Assembly: GCA_942636505.2 (NCBI GenBank)
Contig: CALOGB020000055.1
Location: 1 to 64,000 of the forward strand
Direction of reading: 5' to 3'
From: an uncultured bacterium
GTDB taxonomy: Bacteria > Pseudomonadota > Alphaproteobacteria > Sphingomonadales > Sphingomonadaceae
Length of the DNA: 64,000 nt
In this document: positions 60,535-64,000 of the stretch, one piece after another
Layout: the number at the start of each line of letters is the position of its first letter
Position numbering within the stretch: the first letter of the stretch is position 1
The notes under the pieces: model-generated
The model's database searches: none
What the model saw: only the letters and a program-made list of their open reading frames with translations
What the model was told of the DNA's origin: nothing
Made by a program: the position numbers and the translations under genes

Positions 60535-63500
60535 TCAAGAGGTCTCGACATACCCCTTGCGTGTCTTTTCCAGCGTCAACTTGTTCGCTTCGCGGGCGGC
60601 GCGTTCGGGCGTCTCGTAGGTCTTGACGACAGAACTGCCCTTGGTGCCGCGCCGGCCGTAGACGACGGTGACTTCGGCGCCGTTTACCGCGATCTTCCAG
60701 AACTTGTCGGACGCCCCTTGGGTAAATTCGAACGTGGTGAAGCCCTCCGCCGACGTCTCTCCCGCAGGCGCTTCCGGGACAGGGGACGGTACGGGTAAGA
60801 CGGGTAGCGGCAACGCCGATCCCGGCTCGAACGGATCGTCGTCGACGGCGTTCTCGTCGCCGCGCAACGCCGCCTCGATCTGCGCGATCACCGCCTCGGG
60901 TTGGCGGAGCCAGGCATGCGAGGGGATATCGATCACCCGCCAGCCGAAGCGCCGCAGGATCGTCGGCTGGAACACGTAGCGATCGGCGATCGCATCGCCG
61001 GCGTCTCCATCGAGCAGGATGGCGAGCGCGTGGCTCTTGCCGTCCGGCGCGACGATCGCGAGATCGCAGCGGAAGCTGGCGCTGCCGACATATTCCTGGA
61101 CGACATGGCCGCGCGCGCGCAGCGCCGCGGCAAGGGCATCGCGCAGCGGGTCCGGCGCCGGCGCGCGGGAAAAGACGCGCTGCGCTTCGGGATTGAGCGT
61201 GGCGAGAATGGCCTGGCCGTGCGGTCCGTCGCCCCGCGCCTGCGCTTCGGCGAACGACAGGAACGTCCGGAGCGCACGCGCGCCATCGTTGTGCGTGTTC
61301 GTGATCGCCTCGGCGCGGATGGTGGACACGATCGCCATGTAATGCCGCGCGCGGCTGAAGATGACGTTGAGGCGCTTTTCGCCGCCGCGCTGGTTGATCG
61401 GGCCGAAATTCATCGCCATCCGCCCGGCGCGATCGGGCGCGTAGCAGATGCTCAGCAGGATCACGTCGCGCTCGTCTCCCTGGACGTTTTCGAGATTTTT
61501 CACGAACAGCCCGTTCACCTGGCCGTCGTCTTCCCGGACATATTCCGCCTCGATCAGCGCGGCGAACGCCGGATCCTCCGCGGCAAGCGCATCGAGCGCG
61601 TTTTCGATTTCGGTTTGCTGCGCCTCGGAAAACGCGACGATGCCGATACTCAGTCCGGTTTCGCGGCCGAGCAGGTCACGGACCATCGCCGCGATCAAGC
61701 GCGCCTCGGGAAGGTTCGCGCGCTTGTCGTACAGCCCGTCGGCGACCGGGTGATAACTGATCGCGCGCGCCAGCAGTCGATCGACGCTATCGACCGGCGC
61801 GCTCTCGTCGTCCGATCGCACCGCCGTCGGCGACGCGCCCGTCTCGGCGATCGTCCGGTCGGGAATGGTGACCAGCCGGCCATCGTAGAACGCCGCATTC
61901 GAAAAGCTGATCAGCGCTTCGGAGCGACTGCGATAATGCCAGGCAAGCAACGTCGCGGGCAGGCTTCGCGCCGCCTGGGCGAGCAGGCTGGCGGCATCGA
62001 GCAGGATCGCCATCGTCTGGCCGTCTTCTTCCGCCGTGACCTGCATCTCGTCCTCGTCGCGCGCGGCGGCGAAGAAGCTGGTGGGCGGCAGCTGCATCTC
62101 GTCGCCGACGACGACGATCTGCGGCGCGCGGCTGAGCGCCGGCACCGCCTCCTCGATCGGAATCTGACTGGCTTCGTCGAAGATCACGACGTCGAACAAG
62201 TCCGCCTGTAGCGGCAGCGTGTCCGATACCGATAGCGGGCTCATCAGCCATACCGGCTTCAGGTCGTTGACCACCACGCCGGTCTCGTCATCGGACAGGT
62301 CGCGGATCGAACGATAGCGCATGGTCTTGCCGAACTCGTGTTCCAGCTCGCGCCGCCCGGTCGCGTATATCTTCTTCGCCTCGCGCGCGGCGCCATCGAG
62401 CTGCGTCACCGACAGCGTCGATTGGCGGACGTGATCGCGGAACTTGCGCTGCGCGGTGGCGCGGATGCAGGCGGCGTTGTCGTCCTGGAGGATCTCGCCG
62501 GCGCGCGCGGCCCGGCGCGCGCTCGACGCGAGTTGCGCGGCGTCGAAACGGTGCAGAGCCGGCTCCGCCCGCAACGCGCGGCTGATCGCCTCGTCGAGCA
62601 CGAGCGCTTCGATACGCGCCGGATCGAGCGTCGTCGTTCGCAGGGCAAAGGCCACCCGCGGCCCCGCCTGATCCGCCGCCCGTAGCAGTGGCAACAGGTC
62701 GGGCAGGTCGTCGAGGCCCTCGCGCATGTCGCGCATCGCCTCGGCCAGCGCGCTCAACGTCATGGCCTGGCCATCGACGATATGACGATCGCACAGCGCG
62801 GCAAGCGCTTCGATGGCGGTGGTAGCGCGCGCTTCCCGTACGAGCGTTGCGGCCGGATCCGCGGAAGCCTGCGCATTAGCGACCAAGCGGCGGACGAGCA
62901 CCGGCGCCGCATCGGCGGACCACCTGTCACGCAGTGCGGCCAGCGCATCGGCATCGTCGGTTCCGAACCGCGCGTTCAGCGTCGTGCGCGCAGCGGCGTC
63001 TTCTGCCGCCGCGGCTTGGCGTGCCACCAGCCGTTCGAGCACGACGGTAATGCTGGGTTCGACGGCGTGCGTCGAGAAATCGTAGCGATCGTGGATCGTG
63101 CGCTTGAGGCGGTTCCAGCTTCCGCTCAGGAACTTGAAAAAGCCCGGCTCCTGTCGACGCGCCTGATCCAGCGCGGCTTGGGCATCTTCGGGCGATAGCG
63201 GATCGGTCCAGTGCCCTGCCGCGTCCGCCGCCGCCGCATGTTTCGACGCAGCTGCGGCACACACGGCGCTAGCGTCGCGAAACTCCCGCGACGCGGCCGA
63301 GGTCGGGTCGAGCAGATCGAGGTTGCCCGCAAGGTTCGTCTGCACCGCCGCCGATGCCGAACGCACCACGACGAGCGCATCCGCCAGGCTGGTATCACCC
63401 GACACCAGGGTGCCGTCGTCCTCCACCATCGGATCGATCCGGTCGAACAGCTGCTCGCCGTCCGCGACCATCGCCGAGACCTGCGCATAGCATCGCTCGT

Positions 63501-64000
63501 CGGCGATCGTCGCCGGGGACAGTCTGGCGAAAGGGTGTTCGGCGAGGCTGTCGAGACCAAACGCGTCGCTGACCGTCCGGTGGATGCGATCCGCCAACGC
63601 ACGATGCGCGTCCCATTCCGCCAGTGTCGGCAGGCGCTCGCGGGTCACGGGATCGGCCTCGGTCGGCTCGGGTAGCGCGAGCATTCGTCGGATCGTCGCC
63701 CGCAACGTGACCGTCGAGTCCGTCGGCAGTTGCGCCATCGCCCGATCGAACGCTGCAATCCGGCCGAGATGCTGCGACAGCGCCGCGACCGTCCGATCGC
63801 GGGTGGCGCGATGACGATCGATCGCATCGTCGGCCTTGTTCCAGCTTTCGTAGCAATCCTTCAGATCGAGGACGAAGCTCTTCTTGTCCTCCTGCGAATC
63901 GTGGATCAGGCACGCCAACCGGTCGAGCCCGGCCTGTTTCAACCGGTTGAACACCACGTCGAGCGCGGCGCGCTTCTCGCACACGAACAGCACGCGTTTG
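60535..64000 (-). CDS. Large SF1 helicase with nuclease-like and WGR domains (5' part outside window)
   Basis: C-terminal 1,152+ residues of a large UPF1/DNA2-like superfamily 1 helicase; the frame stays open to the window end, so the Walker A region lies beyond 64000. It opens with LFVCEKRAALDVV, the stretch that usually follows Walker A. Walker B is VVIFDEASQIP (about 62165-62195), motif V-like NVQGDERDVILLSICY, and motif VI VIFSRARHYMAIVS. A C-terminal restriction-endonuclease-like domain of the MTES_1575 type follows (RCDLAIVAPDG ... RRFGWRVIDIPSHAW), then a proline-rich linker and a WGR domain (KFWKIAVNGAEVTVVYGRRG, about 60540-60735). The usual nuclease IECDG motif reads LLDGD. Such helicase-nuclease proteins occur in phage-defence settings; function here is inferred. 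Confidence 0.88.
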   Translation of the reverse strand, partial: KRVLFVCEKRAALDVVFNRLKQAGLDRLACLIHDSQEDKKSFVLDLKDCYESWNKADDAIDRHRATRDRTVAALSQHLGRIAAFDRAMAQLPTDSTVTLRATIRRMLALPEPTEADPVTRERLPTLAEWDAHRALADRIHRTVSDAFGLDSLAEHPFARLSPATIADERCYAQVSAMVADGEQLFDRIDPMVEDDGTLVSGDTSLADALVVVRSASAAVQTNLAGNLDLLDPTSAASREFRDASAVCAAAASKHAAAADAAGHWTDPLSPEDAQAALDQARRQEPGFFKFLSGSWNRLKRTIHDRYDFSTHAVEPSITVVLERLVARQAAAAEDAAARTTLNARFGTDDADALAALRDRWSADAAPVLVRRLVANAQASADPAATLVREARATTAIEALAALCDRHIVDGQAMTLSALAEAMRDMREGLDDLPDLLPLLRAADQAGPRVAFALRTTTLDPARIEALVLDEAISRALRAEPALHRFDAAQLASSARRAARAGEILQDDNAACIRATAQRKFRDHVRQSTLSVTQLDGAAREAKKIYATGRRELEHEFGKTMRYRSIRDLSDDETGVVVNDLKPVWLMSPLSVSDTLPLQADLFDVVIFDEASQIPIEEAVPALSRAPQIVVVGDEMQLPPTSFFAAARDEDEMQVTAEEDGQTMAILLDAASLLAQAARSLPATLLAWHYRSRSEALISFSNAAFYDGRLVTIPDRTIAETGASPTAVRSDDESAPVDSVDRLLARAISYHPVADGLYDKRANLPEARLIAAMVRDLLGRETGLSIGIVAFSEAQQTEIENALDALAAEDPAFAALIEAEYVREDDGQVNGLFVKNLENVQGDERDVILLSICYAPDRAGRMAMNFGPINQRGGEKRLNVIFSRARHYMAIVSTIRAEAITNTHNDGARALRTFLSFAEAQARGDGPHGQAILATLNPEAQRVFSRAPAPDPLRDALAAALRARGHVVQEYVGSASFRCDLAIVAPDGKSHALAILLDGDAGDAIADRYVFQPTILRRFGWRVIDIPSHAWLRQPEAVIAQIEAALRGDENAVDDDPFEPGSALPLPVLPVPSPVPEAPAGETSAEGFTTFEFTQGASDKFWKIAVNGAEVTVVYGRRGTKGSSVVKTYETPERAAREANKLTLEKTRKGYVETS

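Overview
The window is GC-rich DNA, most likely from a sphingomonad-type alphaproteobacterium. The reasons are the large TonB-dependent receptors paired with a tryptophan-halogenase-like protein, a SapC protein and a cupin-like protein, the dense ATGA/GTGA gene overlaps, and the general protein style. No rRNA, tRNA, CRISPR array, insertion sequence or replication origin was seen.

Layout. (1) 1-2400: end of nrdA and all of nrdB (class Ia ribonucleotide reductase), separated by a reverse-strand DUF2171 gene and a small membrane protein. (2) About 2390-4300: a lower-GC accessory patch with an unrecognised 316-aa protein, a 25-codon ORF that has a strong ribosome binding site and its own terminator, and a 5'-defective thermonuclease-like gene. 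(3) 4473-17699: a receptor-centred carbohydrate unit. Cupin and SapC genes point left; receptor, halogenase-like flavoprotein, SGNH acetylesterase, GH3 and GH27 point right. (4) 17864-29403: an eight-gene reverse-strand operon of GH43, CE1-like esterase, GH95, GH51, GH43, an accessory protein, an alpha/beta-hydrolase esterase and a type-B carboxylesterase. (5) 29621-41081: forward-strand GH9, GH43, GH43, xylB, xylA, a GH141-like beta-helix protein and a FadR-type regulator. (6) 41091-49410: reverse-strand uxuA, a UxuR-like regulator, a GH115 alpha-glucuronidase and a second receptor. (7) 49919-60374: dienelactone hydrolase, a CzcCBA-type metal efflux operon with a His-rich periplasmic protein, an outer-membrane barrel, a lipoprotein and a two-component system. 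(8) 60535-64000: the C-terminal part of a large SF1 helicase with a nuclease-like domain and a WGR domain.

Together, regions 3-6 form a roughly 45-kb locus for a heavily decorated heteroxylan, most simply an acetylated, feruloylated glucuronoarabinoxylan. Receptors import fragments, esterases remove acetyl and feruloyl groups, and GH115, GH51, GH43, GH95 and GH27 remove glucuronate, arabinose, fucose or L-galactose, and galactose. GH3 and GH43 release xylose, xylA/xylB feed it into the pentose phosphate pathway, and uxuA handles glucuronate. Near-palindromic sites with core TAGCGCTA precede four of the transcription units. They resemble the LacI/XylR 'xyl-box' and suggest one regulon, but no LacI-family gene lies in the window.

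The least explained parts are the halogenase/SapC/cupin module beside the first receptor, the helicase-nuclease-WGR protein with an apparently altered nuclease motif, and the 25-codon ORF unit.
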